Source: Aeromonas encheleia
GTDB lineage: Bacteria > Pseudomonadota > Gammaproteobacteria > Enterobacterales > Aeromonadaceae
Assembly (NCBI RefSeq): GCF_900637545.1
Contig: NZ_LR134376.1
Coordinates: 3,615,001 to 3,679,000, forward strand
Direction of reading: 5' to 3'
Length of the DNA: 64,000 nt
The first letter of the stretch is position 1. Each line of letters opens with the position of its first letter. A program made the position numbers and the translations under genes. Below the pieces are notes generated by a model. That model was not told the origin of the DNA, did not search any database, and was given only the letters and a program-made list of their open reading frames with translations. Below are positions 8,884 through 18,585 of this stretch, in pieces.

Positions 8884-10422
8884 TCAATCCAGCAGCACCA
8901 TCTCCTCCTTGTTGCCACCGCGCTTTGGCGCCTTGAGCAGCAACACCAGCGGGATGGCGCACAGGCTGACCCACATCATCAGGCGGAAGTCCTGCAGATA
9001 GGCGAGCAGGCTGGCCTGACGGGTCACCTCGCCGTTGAGCATGGCGAGCCCCTTGGGTGCCATCAGCGCCACCATGCCCATCCCCTGATTCAGGGCCGCG
9101 TTGAAGGGGGTGATGTAGGAGGCGAACACCTCGTGGTTCATCTGGGTGCGCTGAGCCAGGTAGGTGATGACCACAGAGATGCCGATGCTGCTGCCGATGT
9201 TGCGCACCAGGCTGAACAGCGCCGTGCCCTCGTTGCGATAGCGCGGGGCCAGGGTCGCGAAGGTGATGGTGGAGAGCGGCACGAAGATGAAGCCGAGGCC
9301 GAGCCCCTGAATGATCCCGGTGCGCACTATGTCCCAGCTGCTGATGTCGGTGTTGAACAGCGTCATCTCCCACATGGAGAAGCTGGTGAGCAGCAGCCCC
9401 AGCAGGATCAGGATGCGCACGTCCACCCGGCCCGACAGCCGTCCCACCAGCATCATGGCGAACATGGTGCCGACCCCGCGCGGTGCCAGCAGGTAGCCGA
9501 CGTCGATCACCGGGTAGCCCATCAGGCCCTGCATGAAGGGCGGCAGCAGCGTCATGGTCGCCAGCAAGATGATGCCGACGATGAAGATGAACACCAGGCC
9601 GACGCTGAAGTTGCGATCCTTGAACAGGGCCGGCTCTATGTAGGGGTGAGGGTGGGTGAAGATGTGCACCACGAACAGGTAGAAGCAGAGCACCATCATG
9701 ATGGTCTCGATCACTATCTCCCGGCTGGCGAACCAGTTCTGGGATTCCCCCCTATCCAGCGCCATCTGCAGCGCCCCTATCCCCAGGCTGAGCAGGGCGA
9801 AGCCGAGCAGATCGAAGCGCCGGCTGGCGTCGAGTCTGGTCTCCTCGATGAAGGCGGCGAGCCCGAACCAGGCCAGCAGGCCGAACGGCAGGTTGATGTA
9901 AAACACCCAGCGCCAGTTGTAGTACTCGGTGAGCCAGCCCCCCAGCGAGGGCCCGAGGATGGGGCCGACCATGACACCTATGCCCCAGAGCGCCATGGCG
10001 GAGGCGTGCTTCTCCGGTGGATAGGTATCGAGCAGCACCGCCTGGGAGAGGGGCACCAGGCTGGCGCCGAAGATCCCCTGCAGCAGCCGGAACAGCACTA
10101 TCTGCTCCAGGCTCTGGGCCGCGCCGCACAGCATGGAGGCGACGGTGAAGCCCACCACCGACCACATGAACAGCCGCTTGCGGCCGATCCGCGACGAGAT
10201 GAAGCCGGTCAGCGGCATGAAGATGGCGGCCGCCACTATGTAGGAGGTGAGCACCCAGGAGATCTGATCCTGGGTCGCGCCCATGGCGCCCTGCATGTGG
10301 GGCAGGGCGACGTTGGCGATGGTGGTATCCAGCGCCTGCATGATGGTGGCCAGCATCACCGACAGGGTGATGAAGACGCGACGGGTGCCTTGATCGGCCT
10401 CCTCTGTGCCTGCTGTCGTCAT
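8884..10422 (-). CDS. emrB: EmrB-type multidrug efflux MFS transporter (DHA2, 14 TM)
   Basis: 512 residues, the usual EmrB length. Inner-membrane drug/H+ antiporter of the DHA2 family, expected to work with EmrA and a TolC-type channel to expel hydrophobic toxins. Seen: family motif A region (GFISSRIGRKRLF), motif C (GIGVMVGPILGPSLGGWL), the WRWVFYINLPFG signature and about 14 hydrophobic helices. The ATG at 10422 is preferred over an in-frame site at 10446 because GAGGTT lies just before it and it follows the emrA stop by one base. Confidence 0.9.
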   Translation of the reverse strand: MTTAGTEEADQGTRRVFITLSVMLATIMQALDTTIANVALPHMQGAMGATQDQISWVLTSYIVAAAIFMPLTGFISSRIGRKRLFMWSVVGFTVASMLCGAAQSLEQIVLFRLLQGIFGASLVPLSQAVLLDTYPPEKHASAMALWGIGVMVGPILGPSLGGWLTEYYNWRWVFYINLPFGLLAWFGLAAFIEETRLDASRRFDLLGFALLSLGIGALQMALDRGESQNWFASREIVIETIMMVLCFYLFVVHIFTHPHPYIEPALFKDRNFSVGLVFIFIVGIILLATMTLLPPFMQGLMGYPVIDVGYLLAPRGVGTMFAMMLVGRLSGRVDVRILILLGLLLTSFSMWEMTLFNTDISSWDIVRTGIIQGLGLGFIFVPLSTITFATLAPRYRNEGTALFSLVRNIGSSIGISVVITYLAQRTQMNHEVFASYITPFNAALNQGMGMVALMAPKGLAMLNGEVTRQASLLAYLQDFRLMMWVSLCAIPLVLLLKAPKRGGNKEEMVLLD

Positions 10423-10423
10423 A

Positions 10424-11488
10424 TCAACCTCGGAATGACCAGCCAAGCAGGCTGCGCTTGTGGCCGGTGTCGATCTCGGCGATGGCGCTCAGACCCGCGC
10501 GCAGCAGCGGCTGATCGGCCCCCTCCTGCAGCCGGATCCGCACCGCGACGCGCTGGGCTATCTTGACCCAGTTGCCGGTGGCGTTCTGGGCCGGGATCAC
10601 CGAAAACTCGGAGCCGGTGGCCGGGCTCAGGCTCTCCACCACCCCGCTCCAGTGGGCATCCGGGTAGGTGTCCACGCTGATATCTACCGTCTGGCCCGGC
10701 TGCACATGGGTCAGCTCGGTCTCGGTGAAGTTCGCCTCCACCCAGGGGCTGTCGGTCTCCACCAGCATCATGGCGGTCATGCCCACCAGCATGTACTGAC
10801 CTGGCTTGGGCAGCTGGCTGGCGATGCCGTTGGCGGGGGCGTAGATGGTGGTGCGGGCCAGATCCAGCTTGGCCTTGGCCAGGACGGCGGCGGCCTCGCG
10901 ATAGGCGGGCTGCTGCTCCACCGGCAGGTTCACGTCGCCGCTGAGGGAGGCCTCGATCTTCTTGAGCCCCTCCTCCAGCGCCACCTGCTGCTGGGCGGTC
11001 TGGATGGTGAGCTGGCGCGCGTCATCGTAGTTGGCGGTCGAGGTGAAGTGCTTGGCCACCAGATCCGCCTGCCGACGCTCCTCCTTGAGGGCATAGGCGT
11101 TGCGGGTGCGGGCCACGGCAATCTCGGCCTGCTGACCGCGATAGCTGGTCTGCAGCGCCACCAGATCGGTGCGCGCCTTGGCGAGTTCGGCCTCGGCCTT
11201 GGTCACGGCGACCTGGAACGACTCGGGATCCAGCTCGAATATCGGCTGGCCGGCCTTGACCTGCTGGTTCTCGTCGACGAACACCTTGGCCACCCGACCC
11301 AGCACCTCGGTACTGATGGGCACCTTGTTCGCCTTCACATAGGCGTTGTCGGTCTCGATATAGCGTCCGCCCTGCAGGTAGACGGCGCCGACCCCGAGCA
11401 GGGCCAGTGCCGGCACCACCACCAGCAGCAGCACGCGGGTCCGGCGCCGGTCGGCCGCGGGACGGGAGGAGGGTGAGTCAGTGGTCAT
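10424..11488 (-). CDS. emrA: EmrA-type membrane fusion protein (HlyD family)
   Basis: 354 residues. Periplasmic adaptor that links the EmrB pump to the outer-membrane channel. One N-terminal transmembrane helix (about 18-39), a biotinyl-lipoyl half (GRVAKVFVDENQQVKAGQPIFELD), an alpha-helical hairpin from about 90 to 190, then the second lipoyl half and a beta-barrel (IYAPANGIASQL; WVEANFTETELTHVQPGQ). It is slightly shorter than E. coli EmrA. First structural gene after the MarR regulator; emrB follows after one base. Confidence 0.88.
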   Translation of the reverse strand: MTTDSPSSRPAADRRRTRVLLLVVVPALALLGVGAVYLQGGRYIETDNAYVKANKVPISTEVLGRVAKVFVDENQQVKAGQPIFELDPESFQVAVTKAEAELAKARTDLVALQTSYRGQQAEIAVARTRNAYALKEERRQADLVAKHFTSTANYDDARQLTIQTAQQQVALEEGLKKIEASLSGDVNLPVEQQPAYREAAAVLAKAKLDLARTTIYAPANGIASQLPKPGQYMLVGMTAMMLVETDSPWVEANFTETELTHVQPGQTVDISVDTYPDAHWSGVVESLSPATGSEFSVIPAQNATGNWVKIAQRVAVRIRLQEGADQPLLRAGLSAIAEIDTGHKRSLLGWSFRG

Positions 11489-11525
11489 AAAAGCGCTCCG
11501 CTAGTAATAAGGTCGAAAGGGGAAA

Positions 11526-11954
11526 TCAGGAATGGCAAAGGTTGGCACGCAGGATCTTGAGGGAGTGGCAGAGGGCAGTGGTCGCCTCCTCCCCCAGCTC
11601 ACCGATGGCGCGCTGATGCACCACCTCGGAGGCCCGCTTGATCAGCGCCAGATAAGGGGTCGCGGCCTCGGTCAGATAGAGTTGATAGGCCCGGCGGTCG
11701 GTGGGATCGCTGCGCCGTTCGACCAGGCCATTCTCGGCCAGCTGATCGAGCTGGCGGGCCAGGGTGATGGGCTGGATATCCAGCCCGTCGGCCAGCTCGA
11801 CCTGACGGATCCCCTCGCTGCGGGCGATATGCACCAGGGCACGGGCCTGGGCCAGGGTCAGGCCGCTCCCTTCCAGCTGCTGCTGAAACTGGCGACGCAT
11901 CAGACGCTGCACATCGCCGAGCAGGAATCCGATGGAATCGGGTTGTTTGTTCAT
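11526..11954 (-). CDS. MarR-family regulator of the emrAB operon
   Basis: 142 residues from the ATG at 11954; a TTG three codons upstream is an alternative. Winged-helix repressor of the MarR/SlyA family: winged-helix core IRQVELADGLDIQPITLARQLDQL, wing VERRSDPTDRRAYQLYLT, flanked by dimerisation helices. It is the first gene before emrAB (37 bp gap), so it most likely represses its own operon and is released by pump substrates, as EmrR/MprA does. Overlapping palindromes sit just upstream of the start. Confidence 0.85.
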   Translation of the reverse strand: MNKQPDSIGFLLGDVQRLMRRQFQQQLEGSGLTLAQARALVHIARSEGIRQVELADGLDIQPITLARQLDQLAENGLVERRSDPTDRRAYQLYLTEAATPYLALIKRASEVVHQRAIGELGEEATTALCHSLKILRANLCHS

Positions 11955-11972
11955 AGCATGCAACCTATATAG

Positions 11973-11994
11973 TAAGCTTTGCTTATTATAAGCA
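11973..11994. promoter_or_regulatory. Overlapping palindromes, likely MarR operator
   Basis: Two perfect inverted repeats share a central half-site: TAAGC-TTT-GCTTA at 11973-11985 and TGCTTAT-T-ATAAGCA at 11980-11994. They lie 19-40 bp before the marR start in an AT-rich island, where a promoter would be, and 85 bp from fumC. Size and symmetry suit a MarR dimer; binding is inferred. Confidence 0.6.
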
Positions 11995-12079
11995 AGCCGC
12001 TGTCATATGTGCAAGCTGGCCCCGGCCGCCGTTTGTGGTCATGCTAGGGATTGGACACCTCATCGACAGGAGTATCGGT

Positions 12080-13474
12080 ATGGACATCCGGATGGAACGA
12101 GACAGTCTGGGGGAGATCGCCGTCCCGGCGCAGCGGCTGTGGGGCGCCCAGACCCAGCGCTCCCTGCACCACTTCAACATCTCCGGTGAGCGCCAGCCGC
12201 TTGAGCTCATCCACGCCCTCGCCCGCATCAAGTCCGCCTGCGCCAGGGTCAACCACGCCCAGGGGCTACTCGCCGCACGCAAGGCCCAGGCCATCATGGC
12301 CGCCGCCGACGAGGTGCTGTGCGGCCAGCACGACGCCGAGTTTCCGCTGATGGTCTGGCAGACCGGCTCCGGCACCCAGACCAACATGAACCTCAACGAG
12401 GTGCTGGCGAACCGCGCCAGCGAGCTGCTCGGCGGCGCGCGCGGGGAGGCGCGGCTGGTGCACCCCAACGACGAGGTGAACAAGAGCCAGTCGAGCAACG
12501 ATGTCTTCCCCAGCGCCATGAACCTGGCGGCCGTCACCGCCATCACGGGCCAGCTGCTGCCGGCCCTCAACACGCTCAAGAGCGCGCTCGCCAGCAAGGC
12601 CGCCGCCTTCGATGACATCGTCAAGATTGGCCGCACCCACCTGCAGGATGCCACCCCCCTCACCCTGGGCCAGGAGTTCTCCGGCTGGGTCGCCCAGCTC
12701 GAGCAGGGGGAGCGTCATCTGCGCGCCGCCCTGCCCCATCTGTATGAGCTGGCGCTGGGGGGCACCGCGGTCGGCACCGGCCTCAACTGCCCGCCCGGCT
12801 TTGCCGAGGCGGTGGCGAGCACACTCGCAGAGCAGACCGGCCTGCCGCTGGTGAGCGCCCCCAACAAGTTCGAGGCCCTGGCGGCGAGCGATGCGCTGGT
12901 GCATGGCCACGGCGCCCTCAAAACCCTCGCGGCTTCTCTCATGAAGATCGCCAACGACGTGCGCTGGCTGGCCAGCGGCCCCCGCAGCGGGCTCGGCGAG
13001 CTGATCATCCCGGAGAACGAACCCGGCTCCTCCATCATGCCGGGCAAGGTCAACCCGACCCAGAGCGAGGCGCTCACCATGCTCTGCGCCCAGGTGATGG
13101 GCAACGACGTGGCCATCAACATCGGCGGGGCCAGCGGCAACTTCGAGCTCAACGTGTTCAGGCCGATGATCGCCTACAACTTCCTGCAGAGCGTGCGGCT
13201 CTTGGCCGACGGCATGCAGAGCTTCCACGATCACTGCGCCATCGGCATAGGGCCGAACCGGGCGCGCATCGACGAGCTGCTGGCCAACTCCCTGATGCTG
13301 GTGACCGCGCTGAACCCCCACATCGGCTATGACAAGGCGGCCGAGATCGCCAAGCGCGCCCACCACGAGGGGATAGGCCTGCGCGAGGCGGCCATCGCCT
13401 CCGGTCACGTCAGCGCCGGCCAGTTCGACGCCTGGGTGATACCGGCCGAGATGGTGGGACGCAAGCCGGGCTGA
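12080..13474 (+). CDS. fumC: Class II fumarate hydratase FumC
   Basis: 464 residues. Oxygen-stable, iron-free fumarase that interconverts fumarate and L-malate in the TCA cycle. Signatures seen: [11 protein letters not shown] near the start, [10 protein letters not shown], the [10 protein letters not shown] segment, the catalytic [16 protein letters not shown] and the superfamily signature [11 protein letters not shown]. The ATG at 12080 gives the normal N-terminus ([11 protein letters not shown]); a frame open from 12035 would add 15 unrelated residues. It is monocistronic and ends at a strong terminator shared with the next convergent gene. Confidence 0.95.
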   Translation: MDIRMERDSLGEIAVPAQRLWGAQTQRSLHHFNISGERQPLELIHALARIKSACARVNHAQGLLAARKAQAIMAAADEVLCGQHDAEFPLMVWQTGSGTQTNMNLNEVLANRASELLGGARGEARLVHPNDEVNKSQSSNDVFPSAMNLAAVTAITGQLLPALNTLKSALASKAAAFDDIVKIGRTHLQDATPLTLGQEFSGWVAQLEQGERHLRAALPHLYELALGGTAVGTGLNCPPGFAEAVASTLAEQTGLPLVSAPNKFEALAASDALVHGHGALKTLAASLMKIANDVRWLASGPRSGLGELIIPENEPGSSIMPGKVNPTQSEALTMLCAQVMGNDVAINIGGASGNFELNVFRPMIAYNFLQSVRLLADGMQSFHDHCAIGIGPNRARIDELLANSLMLVTALNPHIGYDKAAEIAKRAHHEGIGLREAAIASGHVSAGQFDAWVIPAEMVGRKPG

Positions 13475-13490
13475 TGCCGGGATCGACGCC

Positions 13491-13522
13491 ATAAAAAAAG
13501 AGGCTCCATGAGCCTCTTTTTC
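13491..13522. terminator. Bidirectional terminator after fumC
   Basis: An A7 tract, the stem AAGAGGCT/AGCCTCTT with loop CCATG and a T5 run end fumC on the plus strand and the glyoxalase-fold gene on the minus strand. Confidence 0.85.
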
Positions 13523-13546
13523 GTGTTCCGCACCGGCAGCTAGCAC

Positions 13547-13984
13547 TCAAGTCTTGCTCTGGCAGTTGAACATCCAGTGGGTGCCGAACTTGTCGACCAG
13601 AGAGCCGAAGTAGTCCCCCCAGAACATCTCCTGCAACGCCATCTCCACCTTGCCCCCCGCCCCCAGGGCGGCAAACAGGCGATCGGTCTCGCCACGGCTG
13701 TCCGGCTCCAGGTTGAGGTAGCTGTTGTTGCCCTGCACCAGATTGAACCCCATGCTGACCGGGGCATCGGTGCCCATCAGCACATGGCCGCCGAGGATGG
13801 ACAGCTCCACATGCATCACCAGCTCCTCGTCCTCCTTCGACAGGGCGGGCTGGCCGGGGCAGCCGGGGGAATCCTTGAAGCGGTGAATGGGGCCGTTGAA
13901 GTCGCCGCCGAACACCTCCCGGTAGAACAGGAAAGCCGCCTCCGTCTCCCGGGCGAAATTGAGATAGGTACTGACACGTGCCAT
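13547..13984 (-). CDS. VOC-superfamily protein (PhnB/YjdN-like)
   Basis: 145 residues. Glyoxalase/bleomycin-resistance fold of the PhnB/YjdN (3-demethylubiquinone methyltransferase-like) family: STYLNFARETEAAFLFYREVFGG at the N-terminus, HVELSILGGHVLMGTDA in the middle, and a C-terminal MFWGDYFGSLVDKFGTHWMFN. Members often bind a metal, but the substrate is unknown. AAGGAG 7 bases before the ATG at 13984 fixes the start. Monocistronic. Confidence 0.85.
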   Translation of the reverse strand: MARVSTYLNFARETEAAFLFYREVFGGDFNGPIHRFKDSPGCPGQPALSKEDEELVMHVELSILGGHVLMGTDAPVSMGFNLVQGNNSYLNLEPDSRGETDRLFAALGAGGKVEMALQEMFWGDYFGSLVDKFGTHWMFNCQSKT

Positions 13985-14219
13985 GGTGATCTCCTTGTCA
14001 CTGATGTGGCTGGCCCGCTGGCCAGCTATCAGCATAGAAGAGTCAACTGCCACAGTCGCATTCGCCCGGCACGGGCACTGAGGCTGATGGGGTCCAGATC
14101 CGCACGGCATTCATCCGCCCGCCGTGCGCCCGCCCCCCGATAAGGAAACCCTCGGCCGGTAGCCCCCGCCGAACGCATCCTGTGCAAACCTTGAAAAGAG
14201 CAACCAATCTTCAGCACGG

Positions 14220-14392
14220 GTTGCACCTCCTTCAACATTCGGGAGACAAGCCATTAACCTGTTCATCTTGCAGTAAAAAGCGCCCACGGCCGCACCACAC
14301 TGGGCCCAGCCGCCAACCCGATAGGCTCCTTTAAATTCAGCAATGTAGCGAAAGCATTAAAATTTCTAACTTGCAGGTTGCACCTGGTTGCG
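14220..14392. promoter_or_regulatory. putA control region with GTTGCA operator motifs
   Basis: The 469-bp gap between the VOC gene and putA holds GTTGCA at 14220-14225, GTTGCA at 14377-14382 and GTTGCG at 14387-14392. The last two start 10 bp apart, one helical turn, and the ribbon-helix-helix domain of PutA is known to bind GTTGCA in E. coli. They sit 60-80 bp before the putA start. putP, divergent in E. coli, is absent here. No other gene was found in the gap. Confidence 0.6.
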
Positions 14393-14453
14393 CCATCCTC
14401 GTCAAAATTTAACCATTCGGCAATATTGTCACCGTACCGACACAGGAAGTCCC

Positions 14454-17400
14454 ATGGCCACCACCACCCTTGGCGTTAAACTCGACGAAGCGACCCGCGA
14501 CCGGCTGAAACAGGCGGCGCAGACCCTGGACCGCACCCCGCACTGGCTGATCAAGCAATCGATCTTCACCTACCTGGAGCAGCTGGAGCGCGGCCTGACC
14601 CCGCCCGAGCAGTCCGGCCTGGCCGCCGCCGCCGGTGAGGAGCCCGTAGAGGCCCTGACCGAACAGGGCATTCAGGTCTTCCTCGAGTTTGCCGAGAGCA
14701 TCTTGCCGCAGTCCGTGCTGCGCGCCGCCATCACCTCCGCCTATCGCCGCCCCGAGACCGAGGCCGTGCCCATGCTGCTGGAGCAGGCGCGCCTGCCCAA
14801 AGAGAAGGCCGAGGCCACCCAGAAGCTCGCTCTGAGCATTGCCGAGAAGCTGCGCAACCAGAAGAGCGCCAGCGGCCGTCAGGGCCTGGTGCAGGGCCTG
14901 CTGCAGGAGTTTTCCCTCTCTTCCCAGGAAGGGGTGGCGCTGATGTGCCTGGCCGAGGCGCTGCTGCGCATCCCGGACAAGGCGACCCGCGATGCCCTGA
15001 TCCGCGACAAGATCAGCGGCGGCAACTGGAGCCAGCATCTGGGCAACAGCACCTCCTTGTTCGTCAACGCCGCCTCCTGGGGCCTGCTCATCACCGGCAA
15101 GCTGGTGGCCACTCATAACGAGGCCGGCCTCAACAACTCCCTCAAGGGGTTGATCGGCAAGGGCGGCGAGCCGCTGATCCGCAAGGGCGTCGACATGGCG
15201 ATGCGGCTGATGGGCGAGCAGTTCGTCACCGGCGAGACCATCGCCGAGGCGCTGGCCAACGCCGGCAGCACCGAGAGCAAGGGCTTCCGCTACTCCTACG
15301 ACATGCTGGGGGAAGCGGCCCTGACCGAGGAGGACGCCAAGCGCTATCTCGCCTCCTACGAGCAGGCCATCCACGCCATCGGCAAGGCCTCCCACGGCCG
15401 CGGCATCTACGAGGGTCCGGGCATCTCCATCAAGCTCTCCGCCCTGCACCCGCGCTACAGCCGTGCCCAGTACGATAGGGTGATGGAGGAGCTCTACCCC
15501 ACCCTGCTCGGCCTGACCCAGCTCGCCAAGCAGTATGACATCGGCATCAACATCGACGCCGAGGAGGCGGATCGGCTGGAGATCTCCCTCGATCTGCTGG
15601 AGAGGCTCTGCTTCGATCCCTCCCTTGCCGACTGGAACGGCATCGGCTTCGTCATCCAGGCCTACCAGAAGCGCTGCCCCTATGTGATCGACTACGTCAT
15701 CGATCTCGCCAAACGCAGCCGCCACCGCCTGATGATCCGGCTGGTGAAGGGCGCCTACTGGGACAGCGAGATCAAGCGCGCCCAGCAGGACGGCCTGGAG
15801 GGCTATCCGGTCTATACCCGCAAGCCCTACACCGATCTCTCCTACCTCGCCTGCGCCCGCAAGCTGCTGGCGGTACCGGAGTCCATCTATCCCCAGTTCG
15901 CCACCCACAACGCCCACTCCCTGTCGGCCATCTACCAGCTGGCGGGGCAGAACTACTACCCGGGTCAGTACGAGTTCCAGTGCCTGCACGGCATGGGTGA
16001 ACCGCTGTACGAACAGGTGGTCGGCAAGGTCGCCGACGGCAAGCTCGGTCGTCCCTGCCGCATCTATGCGCCGGTCGGCAGCCACGAGACCCTGCTCGCC
16101 TACCTGGTGCGCCGCCTGCTGGAGAACGGGGCCAACACCTCCTTCGTCAACCGCATCGCGGACAACAGCATCTCGCTGCAGGATCTGGTGCAGGATCCGG
16201 TGCAGCAGATCGAGCAGATGGCCGCCCGTGAAGGCAGCCTCGGCCTGCCCCACCCGCGCATCCCGTTGCCGCGCGAGCTGTACGGCGAGGCCAGACCCAA
16301 CTCCGCCGGCCTGGATCTCGCCAACGAACACCGACTGGGTTCGCTCTCCGCCGCCCTGCTCGGCAGCACCAACAACCGTTATCTGGCTCAGCCCATGCTG
16401 GGTTGCGAGATTGCGGCTCCGACCGAGTTCCAGGCTGTGCTCAACCCGGCGGATCACCGCGATGTCGTCGGTCAGGTGAGCGAGGCCAGCCCCGAGCTGG
16501 TGGACAGTGCTCTGGCCTGCGCCCTGGCCAGCGGCCAGATCTGGCAGTCGACCCCGCCGGCCGAGCGCGCCGCCGTACTGGACAGAGCCGCCGATCTGAT
16601 GGAGTCAGAGCTGCAGCCCCTGATGGGCCTGCTGGTGCGCGAATCCGGCAAGACCTTCAGCAACGCCATCGCCGAGGTGCGCGAGGCGGTCGACTTCCTG
16701 CGTTACTACGCCGCCCAGGCACGCGACCACTTCGCCAACGACAGCCACAGGCCGCTCGGCCCCGTGGTCTGCATCAGCCCTTGGAACTTCCCGCTGGCGA
16801 TCTTCAGCGGTCAGGTCTGCGCCGCGCTGGCGGCCGGCAATACGGTGCTGGCCAAGCCGGCGGAGCAGACCCCCCTCATCGCCGCCCAGGCGGTGCGCAT
16901 CCTGCGCGAGGCAGGGGTCCCCGAGGGCGCGGTGCAACTGCTGCCGGGCCGCGGTGAGACCGTGGGCGCGACGCTTATCGCCGACGAGCGGATCCGTGGC
17001 GTCATGTTCACCGGCTCCACCGAGGTGGCGGGCATCATCTCCCGCAACCTGGCCGGTCGCCTCGATGCCCAGGGCCGCACCATACCGCTGATCGCCGAGA
17101 CCGGTGGCCAGAACGCCATGATCGTCGACTCCTCCGCCCTGACCGAGCAGGTGGTGATGGACGTCATCTCCTCGGCGTTCGACAGCGCCGGCCAGCGCTG
17201 CTCCGCCCTGCGGGTGCTGTGCGTACAGGACGACGTGGCGGAGCGGGTGATCCGCATGCTCAAGGGGGCCATGGCCGAGTACAAGGTCGGCAACCCCGAG
17301 CACCTCTCCACCGACATAGGCCCCGTCATCGACGCCGAGGCCAAGGCCAACATCGAGCAGCACATCAAGGCCATGGGGGACAAGGGTCGTCGGGTGCACC

Positions 17401-18410
17401 AGATAGCCCGTGTCCCTCTGTGTGCAGACAAGGGTGCCGACTACAGCCGCGGCACCTTCGTGCTGCCGACCCTGATCGAGCTCGACAGCCTGGACGAGCT
17501 CGGCCGCGAGGTGTTCGGCCCCGTGCTGCACCTGGTGCGCTACCCGCGCGCCAAGCTCGGCGAGCTGCTCGCGCAGATCAACGACAGCGGCTACGGCCTG
17601 ACGCTGGGGGTGCATACCCGGATCGACGAGACCATAGCCCAGGTGGTCAACACCGCCAAGGTCGGCAACCTCTACGTCAACCGCAACATAGTGGGCGCCG
17701 TGGTCGGGGTGCAGCCGTTCGGCGGCGAGGGCCTCTCCGGCACCGGTCCCAAGGCGGGTGGCCCGCTCTACATGTACCGCCTGCTGGCGACCCGCCCGCA
17801 GGATGCGGTGGCCAGCCAGCTGCGCCAGGAGCCGGGTGCAACCCAGCGCAGCGAGGCGACCAAGCCGGCCCTGCAGGCCCTGCGCAACTGGGCACTCAAG
17901 CAGGAGAAGGCGCTGGTGACCCTGTGCGACCAGTATGCCGAGCTGGCCCAGAGCGGCCTGACCCAGGTGCTGGTCGGCCCCACCGGCGAGCGCAATACTT
18001 ACAGCCTGCTGCCACGGGAGCGGGTGCTCTGTCTGGCCGAGGATAAGGGCGATCTGCTGGCCCAGCTGGCGGCCTGTCTGGCGGTCGGGACGCAAGTGCT
18101 GTGGCAGGACAACGCCCAGAACCGTACCCTGCAAGCCGGCCTGCCGGCCGAGGCACGGGGCCGCATCCAGCTGGTGGCGGACTGGGCCAACGGCGAGGTT
18201 GGCTTCGATGCCCTGCTGCACCACGGCGACTCGGATCAGCTGCGGGAAGTGGCCAAGCTCGCCGCCGCCCGTCCTGGTGCCATCGTCGGCGTGCACGGCC
18301 TGCACCGTGGCGAGACCGACATCCCGCTGGAGCGCCTGCTGATCGAGCACGCGCTCTCGGTCAACACCGCCGCCGCCGGTGGCAACGCCAGCCTGATGAC
18401 CATAGGCTAA
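14454..18410 (+). CDS. putA: Trifunctional PutA: repressor, proline dehydrogenase, P5C dehydrogenase
   Basis: 1318 residues, matching the long trifunctional PutA of enterics. It oxidises proline to glutamate and, when reduced, binds the membrane. Domains: ribbon-helix-helix repressor (1-47, MATTTLGVKLDEATRDRLK and RTPHWLIKQ); FAD proline dehydrogenase (about 220-580, with GPGISIKLSALHPRYS, DAEEADRLEISLDLL and LVKGAYWDSEIK); aldehyde dehydrogenase (about 620-1120, with PWNFPLAIFSGQ, FTGSTEVAG and catalytic Cys916 in AGQRCSA); then a C-terminal ALDH-like tail. The ATG at 14454 is chosen because it gives the exact family start. Autoregulation through the upstream GTTGCA motifs is likely. Confidence 0.97.
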   Translation: MATTTLGVKLDEATRDRLKQAAQTLDRTPHWLIKQSIFTYLEQLERGLTPPEQSGLAAAAGEEPVEALTEQGIQVFLEFAESILPQSVLRAAITSAYRRPETEAVPMLLEQARLPKEKAEATQKLALSIAEKLRNQKSASGRQGLVQGLLQEFSLSSQEGVALMCLAEALLRIPDKATRDALIRDKISGGNWSQHLGNSTSLFVNAASWGLLITGKLVATHNEAGLNNSLKGLIGKGGEPLIRKGVDMAMRLMGEQFVTGETIAEALANAGSTESKGFRYSYDMLGEAALTEEDAKRYLASYEQAIHAIGKASHGRGIYEGPGISIKLSALHPRYSRAQYDRVMEELYPTLLGLTQLAKQYDIGINIDAEEADRLEISLDLLERLCFDPSLADWNGIGFVIQAYQKRCPYVIDYVIDLAKRSRHRLMIRLVKGAYWDSEIKRAQQDGLEGYPVYTRKPYTDLSYLACARKLLAVPESIYPQFATHNAHSLSAIYQLAGQNYYPGQYEFQCLHGMGEPLYEQVVGKVADGKLGRPCRIYAPVGSHETLLAYLVRRLLENGANTSFVNRIADNSISLQDLVQDPVQQIEQMAAREGSLGLPHPRIPLPRELYGEARPNSAGLDLANEHRLGSLSAALLGSTNNRYLAQPMLGCEIAAPTEFQAVLNPADHRDVVGQVSEASPELVDSALACALASGQIWQSTPPAERAAVLDRAADLMESELQPLMGLLVRESGKTFSNAIAEVREAVDFLRYYAAQARDHFANDSHRPLGPVVCISPWNFPLAIFSGQVCAALAAGNTVLAKPAEQTPLIAAQAVRILREAGVPEGAVQLLPGRGETVGATLIADERIRGVMFTGSTEVAGIISRNLAGRLDAQGRTIPLIAETGGQNAMIVDSSALTEQVVMDVISSAFDSAGQRCSALRVLCVQDDVAERVIRMLKGAMAEYKVGNPEHLSTDIGPVIDAEAKANIEQHIKAMGDKGRRVHQIARVPLCADKGADYSRGTFVLPTLIELDSLDELGREVFGPVLHLVRYPRAKLGELLAQINDSGYGLTLGVHTRIDETIAQVVNTAKVGNLYVNRNIVGAVVGVQPFGGEGLSGTGPKAGGPLYMYRLLATRPQDAVASQLRQEPGATQRSEATKPALQALRNWALKQEKALVTLCDQYAELAQSGLTQVLVGPTGERNTYSLLPRERVLCLAEDKGDLLAQLAACLAVGTQVLWQDNAQNRTLQAGLPAEARGRIQLVADWANGEVGFDALLHHGDSDQLREVAKLAAARPGAIVGVHGLHRGETDIPLERLLIEHALSVNTAAAGGNASLMTIG

Positions 18411-18433
18411 GCACCGCACAGTGACAGAGACCC

Positions 18434-18458
18434 AAGCCCCGCAGACGCGGGGCTTGTT
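18434..18458 (+). terminator. putA hairpin terminator
   Basis: A 9-bp stem AAGCCCCGC/GCGGGGCTT (18434-18442, 18447-18455) 24 bp after the putA stop, with a poor T-tract. Confidence 0.65.
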
Positions 18459-18485
18459 ATCTCGGTCACGCGATCAAAAGAGATT

Positions 18486-18519
18486 AAAAAAGGCCGTCCT
18501 TATCGGGGCGGCCTTTTTG
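18486..18519. terminator. Second rho-independent terminator after putA
   Basis: A-rich left arm, imperfect stem around AGGCCG/CGGCCT and a T5 run. Symmetric enough to act on both strands, and so may also end the minus-strand alr transcript. Confidence 0.7.
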
Positions 18520-18560
18520 TTGGTTCATTCAGCGGGGGAACTTACTTGGTTATGGCAGCG

Positions 18561-18585
18561 GCCGATTAGGCTTCGCTAATCGACC
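18561..18585. repeat. REP-like palindrome next to the alr remnant
   Basis: CGATTAG (18563-18569) and CTAATCG (18576-18582) form a perfect 7-bp stem around GCTTCG, within GGCCGATTAGGCTTCGCTAA. Palindromes of this style occur as dispersed extragenic repeats in many proteobacteria; only one copy is in this window, so the REP label is tentative. It abuts the stop codon of the alr 3' remnant. Confidence 0.4.
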
